From NCBI GenBank assembly GCA_943370215.1, contig CALRQC020000025.1, positions 29,386 to 93,385 of the forward strand: a stretch of 64,000 nt of DNA. The letters are read 5' to 3'. The position numbers and the translations under genes are program-made. The DNA comes from Niveispirillum sp943370215. Its GTDB lineage: Bacteria; Pseudomonadota; Alphaproteobacteria; Azospirillales; Azospirillaceae. The notes beneath the pieces are model-generated. The model saw nothing but the letters and a program-made list of their open reading frames with translations. It made no database searches and was not told the DNA's origin. Shown in pieces: positions 16,880-24,348 of the stretch (position 1 is the stretch's first letter; each line of letters starts with the position of its first letter).

Positions 16880-17923
16880 ATGAGTGTCGCCAAAGCCTAT
16901 GCCGTCCTGGACGCGCAATCCCCGCTGATCCCCTTCACCATCGAACGGCGGGAGCCGCGCGAGGATGATGTGGTCATCGCCGTCAAATATAGCGGCATCT
17001 GCCATTCCGACATCCACCAGGCCCGCAATGAATGGGGGGCGTCGCGCTATCCCATGGTGCCGGGCCATGAAATTGCCGGCATCGTCACCGCTGTCGGTTC
17101 CAAGGTGACGAAGTTCAAGGTTGGCGACCCTGTCGGCGTCGGCTGTTTCGTGCATTCCTGCACCCAATGTGAGGCGCGCGACGAAGATCTGGAGCAATAT
17201 CTGCCCGGTCTGGTACAGACCTATAACGATGTCGAAGCCGATGGCGTGACGCCGACCTATGGCGGCTATTCCGACCATATCGTCGTGCGCGAAGGCTATG
17301 TCCTGTCCATCCCGGATAATCTGCCGCTGGATCGTGCCGCCCCGCTTCTCTGCGCCGGTATCACGCTCTATTCCCCCCTGCGCCACTGGCAGGCGGGGCC
17401 GGGCAAGAAGATCGCCATCGTCGGCATGGGCGGTCTGGGCCATATGGGCGTGAAGCTGGCCCATGCCATGGGGGCCGAGGTGACGGTGTTGAGCCAGACC
17501 CTGTCGAAGGAAGCCGATGGCCGCGCCTTCGGGGCCGACCATTACTACGCCACCAGCGATGCGAAAACGTTCGAAAAGCTGGCCAGCAGCTTCGACCTGA
17601 TCATCTGCACGGTCTCCAGTGATATCGACTGGAACGCCTATCTGAACCTGCTGAAGGTGGATGGCACGCTCTGCCTGCTGGGCGTGCCGGAAAAGGCCGT
17701 ACCCGTCCATGCCTTTTCCCTGATCCCGTCGCGGCGCAACCTCGCCGGTTCAATGATTGGTTCCACCAAGGAAACGCAGGAGATGCTGAATTTCTGCGGC
17801 CAGCACAACATCACCGCCGACATTGAGAAGATCGAGATGAAGGACGTGAACGACGCCTATGAGCGTGTGCTGAAAAGCGATGTGCGCTATCGCTTCGTCA
17901 TCGATATCGACGCGTCGTTCTGA
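16880..17923 (+). CDS. Zinc-type alcohol/aldehyde dehydrogenase, CAD/YahK-like, with degenerate structural zinc site
   Basis: 347 residues of the medium-chain dehydrogenase family. Catalytic zinc ligands are present (GICHSDIHQ, PGHEIAG) and the NAD(P)-binding motif is GMGGLGHMG. The closest pattern is the cinnamyl-alcohol-dehydrogenase-like YahK group (NADPH-dependent reduction of aldehydes). The structural zinc loop normally has four cysteines (SCxxCxxCxxxxxxxC), but here it reads SCTQCEARDEDLEQYL, leaving only two. It is preceded by a probable AraC site and followed by a bidirectional terminator. The substrate is unknown. Confidence 0.88.
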   Translation: MSVAKAYAVLDAQSPLIPFTIERREPREDDVVIAVKYSGICHSDIHQARNEWGASRYPMVPGHEIAGIVTAVGSKVTKFKVGDPVGVGCFVHSCTQCEARDEDLEQYLPGLVQTYNDVEADGVTPTYGGYSDHIVVREGYVLSIPDNLPLDRAAPLLCAGITLYSPLRHWQAGPGKKIAIVGMGGLGHMGVKLAHAMGAEVTVLSQTLSKEADGRAFGADHYYATSDAKTFEKLASSFDLIICTVSSDIDWNAYLNLLKVDGTLCLLGVPEKAVPVHAFSLIPSRRNLAGSMIGSTKETQEMLNFCGQHNITADIEKIEMKDVNDAYERVLKSDVRYRFVIDIDASF

Positions 17924-17929
17924 TGTAAA

Positions 17930-17957
17930 AAAAGGGGGCCGAAACCGGCCCCCTTTT
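17930..17957. terminator. Bidirectional terminator between adh and rnj
   Basis: An 11-bp stem (AAAAGGGGGCC with its complement) and a six-base loop, with A-run and T-run at the two ends, lie between the convergent genes. Confidence 0.85.
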
Positions 17958-17959
17958 CG

Positions 17960-19498
17960 TCAACCCAGCGCCATCCGCGGCCGGTAAGGCACCCGGTCGC
18001 CATTTTCATCCGCTTCCAGATGCAATAGCGGGGCATCGACCCGGCCCAGCACGCGGGCACCGGCGGGGGTCAGGCGGATCAGTTCCGCCTCTTCCGTCAC
18101 CAGTGCCGCTTCCACGCCGGCCCCACGGGCCAGACGGGCATGGGCCGTCAGATGCATTTCCGTGCCATGGACCGGCAGGGCAAAGCGCGGGCGGACCAGT
18201 TCATACAGTTCCCGCAGCTCATTGGCCCCCGGATGGCCGGAGACATGCAACGGCAGGCCGTTCAGCAGGTCCGTGCCCATCAGGATTTCCACCCCGCGGT
18301 GCCGCAGCTTGGAGACGACCTTTTCCACCGCCTCCTCGTTGCCGGGGATGATGCGGGCGGAGAGAACCACCGTGTCACCCGCGCCGAAGGCGGGGAAACG
18401 ACGGTCACCACGGGCCAGCCGGGCCAGCGCGGCGCGCTCTTCCCCCTGCCCGCCGGTGCAGACCAGCGCCACTTCGGCCTTGGCCAGACCCTTCAGATGG
18501 GCGGGTTCGGCCAGGAAGTCCGGCACACCATCCAGCAAGCCCAGGGAACGAGCGACTGCTTCGGAATTTCGCATGGAACGCCCGGCCAGCGCCACCTTGC
18601 GGCCAGCGGCCACACCGGTGACGGCGGCAGAGGCCACACGGGCCACGTTGGTGGCAAAGCAGCAGATGGCGATCTGCCCCTTGCGGGTGGCAAACAACCG
18701 GGCAAAGGCGGCGCGGACCTGCGCCTCCGACGTGACCGGCATATCCTTGTGGGCATTGGTGCTGTCGCACAGCATGGCCAGCACGCCAGCATCACCCAGG
18801 CGACGCAGCTTTTCTTTGTCGGTCGGCTGACCGATCATCGGATCAGGATCGAACTTCCAGTCACCGGTATGCAGCACCGTGCCAGCCCCGGTATGGATGG
18901 CCAGGGCCACCGGCTCGGGGATGGAATGGGTCAGCCGCACCGTATCGATGCCGAAGGGGCCCACCTTGAAGCTGGAGCCGACAGTGAACACATGCCGGGT
19001 CACCGCATCCAGATTGTCCTGCTCTTCCAACCGGCGGGAGATCATGCCCATGGCAAAGGGCGTAGCCCAGATCGGCACGTTCAGCGCAAAGGGCCACAGG
19101 CGGTCAATGGCGCCGATATGGTCTTCATGCGCATGGGTGACGATCAGGCCCAACAGCCGATCACGGATCGGCGCCAGGAACGTGGGGTCGGGGACGATGG
19201 CGTCCACGCCCTCATGCCCCTCATCAGGGAAGCTGATGCCGGCATCCACCAGCAGCCAAGCCCCATCATGGCCATAAAGGGTCCAGTTCATGCCGATGCG
19301 ACCCAAACCACCCAAGGGCACAACCAGCACTTCGCCACGACCGGGAACCGGCCAGCGCGAACCGAAATCAGAATATCGGTTTAGGGGAATAACCTTGGAC
19401 GCGGTGGTCCCAACATCTTCCCGACGGTCCGCCACGGACCCGATGGGGGCGTTGGCGGTTTGGTCCGCATATGCGGAGCCTAGCAAATCTTTATTCAT
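17960..19498 (-). CDS. rnj: Ribonuclease J
   Basis: 512 residues from the ATG at 19498. The metallo-beta-lactamase motif HAHEDHIGA (about residues 122-130) and PLGGLGRIGMN mark the start of the RNase J core, followed by a beta-CASP region and the histidine motif PVHGTEMHL near the C-terminus. RNase J is a 5'-3' exo- and endoribonuclease acting in mRNA decay and rRNA maturation in alphaproteobacteria. About 58 residues precede the core, more than usual. A TTG at 19537 would extend it further, but that TTG is part of TTGACA, a likely -35 box, so I prefer 19498. Confidence 0.92.
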   Translation of the reverse strand: MNKDLLGSAYADQTANAPIGSVADRREDVGTTASKVIPLNRYSDFGSRWPVPGRGEVLVVPLGGLGRIGMNWTLYGHDGAWLLVDAGISFPDEGHEGVDAIVPDPTFLAPIRDRLLGLIVTHAHEDHIGAIDRLWPFALNVPIWATPFAMGMISRRLEEQDNLDAVTRHVFTVGSSFKVGPFGIDTVRLTHSIPEPVALAIHTGAGTVLHTGDWKFDPDPMIGQPTDKEKLRRLGDAGVLAMLCDSTNAHKDMPVTSEAQVRAAFARLFATRKGQIAICCFATNVARVASAAVTGVAAGRKVALAGRSMRNSEAVARSLGLLDGVPDFLAEPAHLKGLAKAEVALVCTGGQGEERAALARLARGDRRFPAFGAGDTVVLSARIIPGNEEAVEKVVSKLRHRGVEILMGTDLLNGLPLHVSGHPGANELRELYELVRPRFALPVHGTEMHLTAHARLARGAGVEAALVTEEAELIRLTPAGARVLGRVDAPLLHLEADENGDRVPYRPRMALG

Positions 19499-19511
19499 AG
19501 GTGGGTTAGGT

Positions 19512-19557
19512 ATGCGGGACCGTCGGCGAACTGTCAATCAACCAAACGGTCCCGCAT
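19512..19557. promoter_or_regulatory. Perfect 12-bp inverted repeat around a candidate rnj promoter
   Basis: ATGCGGGACCGT (19512-19523) and its exact reverse complement (19546-19557) flank TTGACA on the minus strand (19532-19537). A weak -10 (CATACC) lies 17 bp downstream. It could be an operator, or a 5' hairpin if transcription starts further up. No T-run follows, so it is not a standard terminator for the VOC gene. Confidence 0.5.
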
Positions 19558-19582
19558 CCCTGCCCCGCCCTGGGGGCGGGCA

Positions 19583-20002
19583 TCACCCTGCCGATGACGC
19601 CACCGACCAGCAGACACCGAACGGGTCGCGCAACTGACCATACCGGTCACCCCAGAACTGCCTTTCCAGCGGCATGGCCACTTCTGCGCCTGCCGCCACG
19701 GCCCGGTTCCACCAGCCATCCACATCCTCGGCGACATGGATATGCAGGGTGAAGCTCTGTGGCGGCTGCAACGGATGGCCATATTCGGGAAAGGCATCGC
19801 ACAACAATAAAGAGCCGCCATTGATATAGAGATGGCAATGCATCAGGCGCTTGCCATCCTGGGCCGGCATCCGCGCCACCTCTTCGGCCGCGAAGGCCCG
19901 CTTGTAGAAATCGGCCGCCGCACTGGCATCACTGACCACGATATGCGGCACCACGCCCCCATATACGGGCGGGTTCTTTGGGGTTTCGTCCTGCTCGCTC
20001 AT
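19583..20002 (-). CDS. VOC/glyoxalase-superfamily protein, PhnB-like
   Basis: 139 residues with the paired beta-alpha-beta-beta-beta units of the vicinal-oxygen-chelate fold: VVPHIVVSDASAAADFYKRAF at the start of the first module, and HIHVAEDVDGWWNRAVAAGAE with DPFGVCW in the second. This pattern matches the PhnB/3-demethylubiquinone-like subgroup. GGAGG precedes the ATG. It follows the ECF sigma factor on the same strand (92 bp) and may belong to that stress operon. Its reaction is unknown. Confidence 0.82.
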   Translation of the reverse strand: MSEQDETPKNPPVYGGVVPHIVVSDASAAADFYKRAFAAEEVARMPAQDGKRLMHCHLYINGGSLLLCDAFPEYGHPLQPPQSFTLHIHVAEDVDGWWNRAVAAGAEVAMPLERQFWGDRYGQLRDPFGVCWSVASSAG

Positions 20003-20094
20003 CGATCCATCCTCCGTCTACGCCCCCTTCCCTTCGGGCGGCGTTCCAAGGACGGCAGACATCCTATCGGGCCGACAGGGTGTCGCAAATATTT

Positions 20095-21348
20095 TCAGGA
20101 AGTCGCCAACTGATCCAGATATTGCCGAATTTGCGCAGCCTCTGCCGGGGTGCGCGCACGGGCGATGGCCCGGTCGAAGGCAACCCGCGCCTCCCCATGC
20201 CGGTCCATCTGCATCAGAAAGGCACCCCGCACCCCGTGATAATGGAAATAGCCGTCCAGCCGGTCGGCCAGCGGATCGATCAGATCCAATGCCGCCGCCG
20301 GCCCCGCCACCTTGGACAGAGCCACCGCCCGGTTCAGCGTCACCACCGGCGACGGCTGAATCTGTTCCAGCCCCCGGTAAAGCAATTCGATCTGCAGCCA
20401 GTCGGTTTCCGGGGGACTGGCGGCACTGGCATGAAGGGCCGCGATGGCGGCCTGGAACTGATAGGGGCCGCGACGGCGATGGCGCACCGCCTTGTCGATC
20501 AGGGCCGTCCCCTCCGTGATCATGGTGCGGTTCCATAACCGCCGGTCCTGCGCTTCCAGCAATATGATACCGCCATCGGCATCGAACCGCGCCTTCTGGC
20601 GGGCATGTTGCAACAGCATTAGTGACAGCAGCCCCATGATCTCCGGTTCCGCCGGAAACAGGCGCAGCAGCAGCCGGGTCAGGCGGATGGCCTCGGCACA
20701 TAACGGCGCCCGGTCACGCAGTTGCTCCCCGCTGGCGGAATAGCCCTCGTTGAACAGCAGGTAGAGCATGGCGGCAACGCTTTCCAGCCGCTCCGCCCTT
20801 TCCAGCGGGCCGGGTGTCTCAAAGGGCGCATCGCCGGCCCCGATACGGCCCTTGGCGCGGGTAATGCGCTGCTCCATGGCGCTGTCGGACACCAGAAAGG
20901 CGCGGGCGATCTGGCTGACCGACAGGCCGCAGACAATGCGCAAGGCCAAGGCGATCTGCTGCGTGGCCGGCAAATCCGGATGGCAGCAGATGAACAGCAG
21001 GCGCAGCACATCATCCCGGTAATCGGCATTATCCAGCCGGTCGGCCAGCGGCGTTTCCGCATCCTCCAGCTCGGACAGCAAAGCCTCATCCGGCAAGGGT
21101 TGCTGGCGGGCTTGGCGCCGCACATGGTCCAGCGTGACATTGCGGCCCACCATGATCAGCCAGGCCACCGGATCGCGCGGCGGTCCATGGCGCGGCCAAT
21201 GACCGAGCGCGCGCAGGCACGCTTCCTGAAACGCCTCCTCCGCCCGTTCCAGATCGCGGAAATAGCGCAGCAGGGCGCCCACCACCTGGGGCCTGGCACA
21301 GATCAGGGTGCGGTCGATCCAGGCAGGATCGGGTGGTTCGGCGCTCAT
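20095..21348 (-). CDS. ECF42-like RNA polymerase sigma factor with long C-terminal domain
   Basis: 417 residues. The N-terminal 170 residues contain the sigma-70 region 2 (DLERAEEAFQEACLRAL...PVAWLIMVGRN) and the region 4 helix-turn-helix (LRIVCGLSVSQIARAFLVSDSAMEQRITRAK). The remaining about 230 residues form a helical, TPR-like extension typical of the ECF42 group, which controls its own activity without an anti-sigma factor. It overlaps the DGPF/YCII gene by four bases (ATGA), the hallmark pairing of this group. Confidence 0.9.
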   Translation of the reverse strand: MSAEPPDPAWIDRTLICARPQVVGALLRYFRDLERAEEAFQEACLRALGHWPRHGPPRDPVAWLIMVGRNVTLDHVRRQARQQPLPDEALLSELEDAETPLADRLDNADYRDDVLRLLFICCHPDLPATQQIALALRIVCGLSVSQIARAFLVSDSAMEQRITRAKGRIGAGDAPFETPGPLERAERLESVAAMLYLLFNEGYSASGEQLRDRAPLCAEAIRLTRLLLRLFPAEPEIMGLLSLMLLQHARQKARFDADGGIILLEAQDRRLWNRTMITEGTALIDKAVRHRRRGPYQFQAAIAALHASAASPPETDWLQIELLYRGLEQIQPSPVVTLNRAVALSKVAGPAAALDLIDPLADRLDGYFHYHGVRGAFLMQMDRHGEARVAFDRAIARARTPAEAAQIRQYLDQLATS

Positions 21349-21719
21349 GACCCGCCAACCGCGCCCGGCATGAACAGCGACAATGGCCGCAACTCATAAC
21401 AACCATTCGTGCTGCTGGCCCGGGCCAGTTGCTGGGCGGTTTCCACCGCCTCTTCCAGCCCCTCGCAATCCACCACATAGACGCCCAGCAACTGCTCCTT
21501 GGTCTCCGCAAACGGGCCATCCAGCACCAGGGCTTCCTTGCCCTTGCGCACCGTGGTGGCCGCCGTGGTGGGCAAGAGCCGGAAAACGGGGCCCAGACGC
21601 CCGGCTTGAGTCAGCTTTTCCGTCACCACCGACAATTTGGTGATGACGGCATCATCCTCCTCCTTGCTCCAGGAGCCGACGACATCCTCATTGTCATAGC
21701 AAAGAATGGCGTACAACAC
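21345..21719 (-). CDS. DGPF/YCII-related protein, ECF42 partner
   Basis: 124 residues of the YCII-like dimeric barrel with the eponymous LDGPFAETKEQLLG motif at about residues 66-79. DGPF proteins are the usual targets and neighbours of ECF42 sigma factors; their biochemical role is unsettled. As first gene of the operon it is translationally coupled to the sigma factor. Confidence 0.88.
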   Translation of the reverse strand: MLYAILCYDNEDVVGSWSKEEDDAVITKLSVVTEKLTQAGRLGPVFRLLPTTAATTVRKGKEALVLDGPFAETKEQLLGVYVVDCEGLEEAVETAQQLARASSTNGCYELRPLSLFMPGAVGGS

Positions 21720-21804
21720 GGCACTACCTCCCTCGTTCTTATCGTCTCCAAGGACGCTGGATCATGCCGGATGCCGACAAGGGGAGCGGTAATTTTCCAG
21801 TTGC

Positions 21805-22893
21805 TCAAGCCAGTCGCGCCGCCCCCAGCAGATCGATCGCCAGATCATCCAATATTTTCTGTGACAGGCTGGTATTGTTGAGGATAACCAAGGTCTCTGC
21901 CGTGTCCAGCCGATGTGCCAACACCGAGCGGAAACCCAGGCTATTGCCTGTCTCCCAGGCGTATCGGCGGCGTTGGCCGTCAACCATCAGCGGCTTGATC
22001 CGCCCCCCCAAGGCATATTCGTCGATCAACGGTGTCAGCAACGCCTGCCGGCTGGCCGCTGACAGAAAGCGGCTAGCCAGGGCACCATCTGCGCCCCGCA
22101 GCAGGTCAGCGGCTGTCGAATAATAGCCTCCCGCCGCCGCCATGTAAGGCTGTCGCGCCTGTTCGCGCCGTTCAAGCGGACTGATTGAACGGTAGGAAAC
22201 AGCCGTATCCGCGTCGGTGGCATAGGCCATATCCGCGCGGGTCTGCCGCAGGCCAAGCGGATCCAGCACCAAATGCCTTATCGCCATCTCAAATGGCTCA
22301 CCGGTTACTTTTTCAATAATGCCCTGAACAATGATCCAATTGGTGAGGGCATAATCAAACCGGTCCATTGGCTGGAAAAGGGCATCACCCTGGCAGAAAC
22401 GACGAATGGCGGTTTCCGTATCCATGGGCGTCTGGAACAAGGACGGGTCCGCCCGCGCCATGGTGATGAACTGGTTTGGAATACCGGAAGCATTGCACAG
22501 AAGATGACGTAGCTGGACCGCATCCCCCGTATCCTTACGAAAATAAGGAAGATAGGTGATGATGGGGGCTTCCAGGGATAAATGTCCGCGGTCCACCAGC
22601 CGCAACACCGCCAGTGCTGTCAACCACTTGGAAATGGATGCAACGCAACAGGCCGTGTCGCCCCGAAAAGCCAAGCCTTTTTCAATATTGGCAAAGCCGA
22701 TGGCCTGCACATGATTAATCCGCCCACCCTGCCCCCGCATGATCACGCCATAGAACGGATTGCCGGATAGGAAGGCGTTCAGTTTGTCATTCGGAAATGT
22801 CGGGGAGGACGCCACGCCGTCGGGAACCGCGACAACAAGCCCCGACATAGTGGCCAAACCACCGATAGATGCCAATAGCTGACGCCTTAACAT
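21805..22893 (-). CDS. Serine hydrolase of the beta-lactamase/class C penicillin-binding fold
   Basis: 362 residues from the ATG at 22893, chosen because GGGGGAGGGG lies just upstream. A signal peptide or Tat-like start (MLRRQLLASIGGLATMSG) suggests export. The nucleophile motif SISK (SxxK) follows the family context. The second motif, usually YSN, reads YALTN, and the third region reads WETGNSLGF instead of H/KTG. The fold is clear, but the altered second motif means the activity could be esterase or peptidase rather than beta-lactamase. It is monocistronic. Confidence 0.8.
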   Translation of the reverse strand: MLRRQLLASIGGLATMSGLVVAVPDGVASSPTFPNDKLNAFLSGNPFYGVIMRGQGGRINHVQAIGFANIEKGLAFRGDTACCVASISKWLTALAVLRLVDRGHLSLEAPIITYLPYFRKDTGDAVQLRHLLCNASGIPNQFITMARADPSLFQTPMDTETAIRRFCQGDALFQPMDRFDYALTNWIIVQGIIEKVTGEPFEMAIRHLVLDPLGLRQTRADMAYATDADTAVSYRSISPLERREQARQPYMAAAGGYYSTAADLLRGADGALASRFLSAASRQALLTPLIDEYALGGRIKPLMVDGQRRRYAWETGNSLGFRSVLAHRLDTAETLVILNNTSLSQKILDDLAIDLLGAARLA

Positions 22894-23011
22894 CCGCCCC
22901 TCCCCCATTTCCATGATGGAACAAAGTAGCCGGCGGATAAAAATGGACCAAGCGTTGGCCCCTGTACCGGACCCTGATTGGTCCCATCAATCGGGTCGCC
23001 ATCAAATTAAA

Positions 23012-23037
23012 CGGCCCGATCCTGCTGGATCGGGCCG
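23012..23037 (-). terminator. Terminator of ssb
   Basis: An 11-bp perfect stem (CGGCCCGATCC with its complement, four-base loop), followed on the minus strand by TTTAATTT. Confidence 0.8.
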
Positions 23038-23067
23038 CGCAAAAAGACAAGCTGCTAAGCCATTGCC

Positions 23068-23664
23068 TCAGAACGGAATTTCATCGTCCAGGTCGGCGGC
23101 CGGGCTGGGCCGGCTGGCACCGCCGCCGCCACCGCTACGCGGAGCGGAAGCACCACGGCTGCCGCCGCCATAGCCACCACCGCCGCCGCCGCCGCCGCCG
23201 CGATCCTCATAGCCGCCGCCATAACCGCCGCTGCCGCCACCGGCACCGCCAAAGTCGCCGCCACGGTCATCATAACCGCCGCCGCCGGCAGCGGCCCCCA
23301 TGCCGCCGCCTTCACGGCCATCCAGCAGGGTCAGCTCACCACGGAACTGGCGTAGCACCACTTCCGTCGTGTACCGTTCCTGCCCCTGCTGGTCCTGCCA
23401 CTTGCGGGTTTCCAACTGGCCTTCGACATAGACCTTGCTGCCCTTGCGCAGGTAACGCTCGGCAATGCCGGTCAGGTTTTCGTTGAAAATGACGACGCTG
23501 TGCCACTGGGTACGTTCCTGACGTTCGCCGGTGGCGCGGTCCTTCCAGGTCTCCGACGTGGCGATACGCAGGGTACAGACCTTGCCACCATTCTGCAGGG
23601 AACGGACCTCCGGGTCTTTACCGAGATTGCCGATCAGGATGACCTTGTTGACGCTGCCCGCCAT
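23068..23664 (-). CDS. ssb: Single-stranded DNA-binding protein
   Basis: 198 residues. The OB-fold (MAGSVNKVILIGNLGKDPEV through about residue 110) binds single-stranded DNA as a tetramer. A long, nearly pure glycine-rich linker (about residues 115-185, GGGGYGG-type) follows, and then the conserved acidic tip DLDDEIPF that recruits partner proteins such as HolC, encoded upstream at 15161. The start at 23664 matches the family exactly. A LexA-type box lies about 110 bp upstream. Confidence 0.96.
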   Translation of the reverse strand: MAGSVNKVILIGNLGKDPEVRSLQNGGKVCTLRIATSETWKDRATGERQERTQWHSVVIFNENLTGIAERYLRKGSKVYVEGQLETRKWQDQQGQERYTTEVVLRQFRGELTLLDGREGGGMGAAAGGGGYDDRGGDFGGAGGGSGGYGGGYEDRGGGGGGGGGYGGGSRGASAPRSGGGGGASRPSPAADLDDEIPF

Positions 23665-23773
23665 GTGTCGCTCTTTCGCAAATAGGATCAGGCCCCGCAT
23701 GACCGGGGCCGTTCGTGCCGCACACTATAAGACCAGGCCGGTTCATTGCCACTGGATTAAATACCGATTTTGC

Positions 23774-23788
23774 GAACAATACAAGAAC
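23774..23788. promoter_or_regulatory. LexA/SOS box, alphaproteobacterial type
   Basis: GAACAATACAAGAAC fits GAAC-N7-GAAC exactly, the reverse of GTTC-N7-GTTC known for LexA in alphaproteobacteria. It sits between the divergent ssb and mmcQ/yjbR genes, with uvrA next on the plus strand. Confidence 0.75.
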
Positions 23789-23859
23789 ATTGCAATGCGA
23801 TACAGAACGGGGCATTCTGCTGCTCATCGTATGCACCCGCCAGAGCGGAGGTTCCAGCC

Positions 23860-24240
23860 ATGACCGGCACATCCCCCTCCCCCGCCTTTCCGGATGTGGA
23901 AAGCGCCCTGCTTGCTGCCGCCCTGGGCCTGCCGGAGGTGGCGGCGGATTTCCCCTGGGGGGAACGGGTTTTGAAGGTGCGGGGCAAGATTTTCTTGTTC
24001 CTGAATCAGCGTGGCGATGCGTTGCGCCTGTCGATGAAACTGCCTTTCTCCCGCGATTTCGCGTTGGAAATGGCGGAGGCCAGCCCCACCGGCTATGGGC
24101 TGGGCAAGGCCGGCTGGGTCACCTTCATTTATGGGGAGGGCACGGCACCGGATGCCGCGCACCTGATCCACTGGATGCATGAAAGTTACCGCGCCGTGGC
24201 GCCGAAGAAGCTGGTGGCCCAACTCAGCCTTCCCGCCTAG
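23860..24240 (+). CDS. MmcQ/YjbR-family DNA-binding-like protein
   Basis: 126 residues from the ATG at 23860, behind GGAGG. It shows the YjbR/CyaY-like fold pattern: FPWGERVLKVRGKIFLFL, then RLSMKLPFS, and the helical end AHLIHWMHESYRAVAPKKL. Members have unknown roles despite the name. It lies between ssb and uvrA downstream of an SOS box and could be DNA-damage inducible together with uvrA (109 bp gap). Confidence 0.85.
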   Translation: MTGTSPSPAFPDVESALLAAALGLPEVAADFPWGERVLKVRGKIFLFLNQRGDALRLSMKLPFSRDFALEMAEASPTGYGLGKAGWVTFIYGEGTAPDAAHLIHWMHESYRAVAPKKLVAQLSLPA

Positions 24241-24348
24241 CAGCATCGCGGTGGCTGCACCTTGGCAAGCCGGCCAAGTTCCTTATCTTCTCCGCCTGAC
24301 ATTGATCGTTGCCCGGCAAGCCACGGGCCTGGAGCCAGACCGACCGCC

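Noticed and set aside
18140..19384. A 414-residue open frame opposite rnj
   Set aside because: Shadow of RNase J; no domain or ribosome-binding site.
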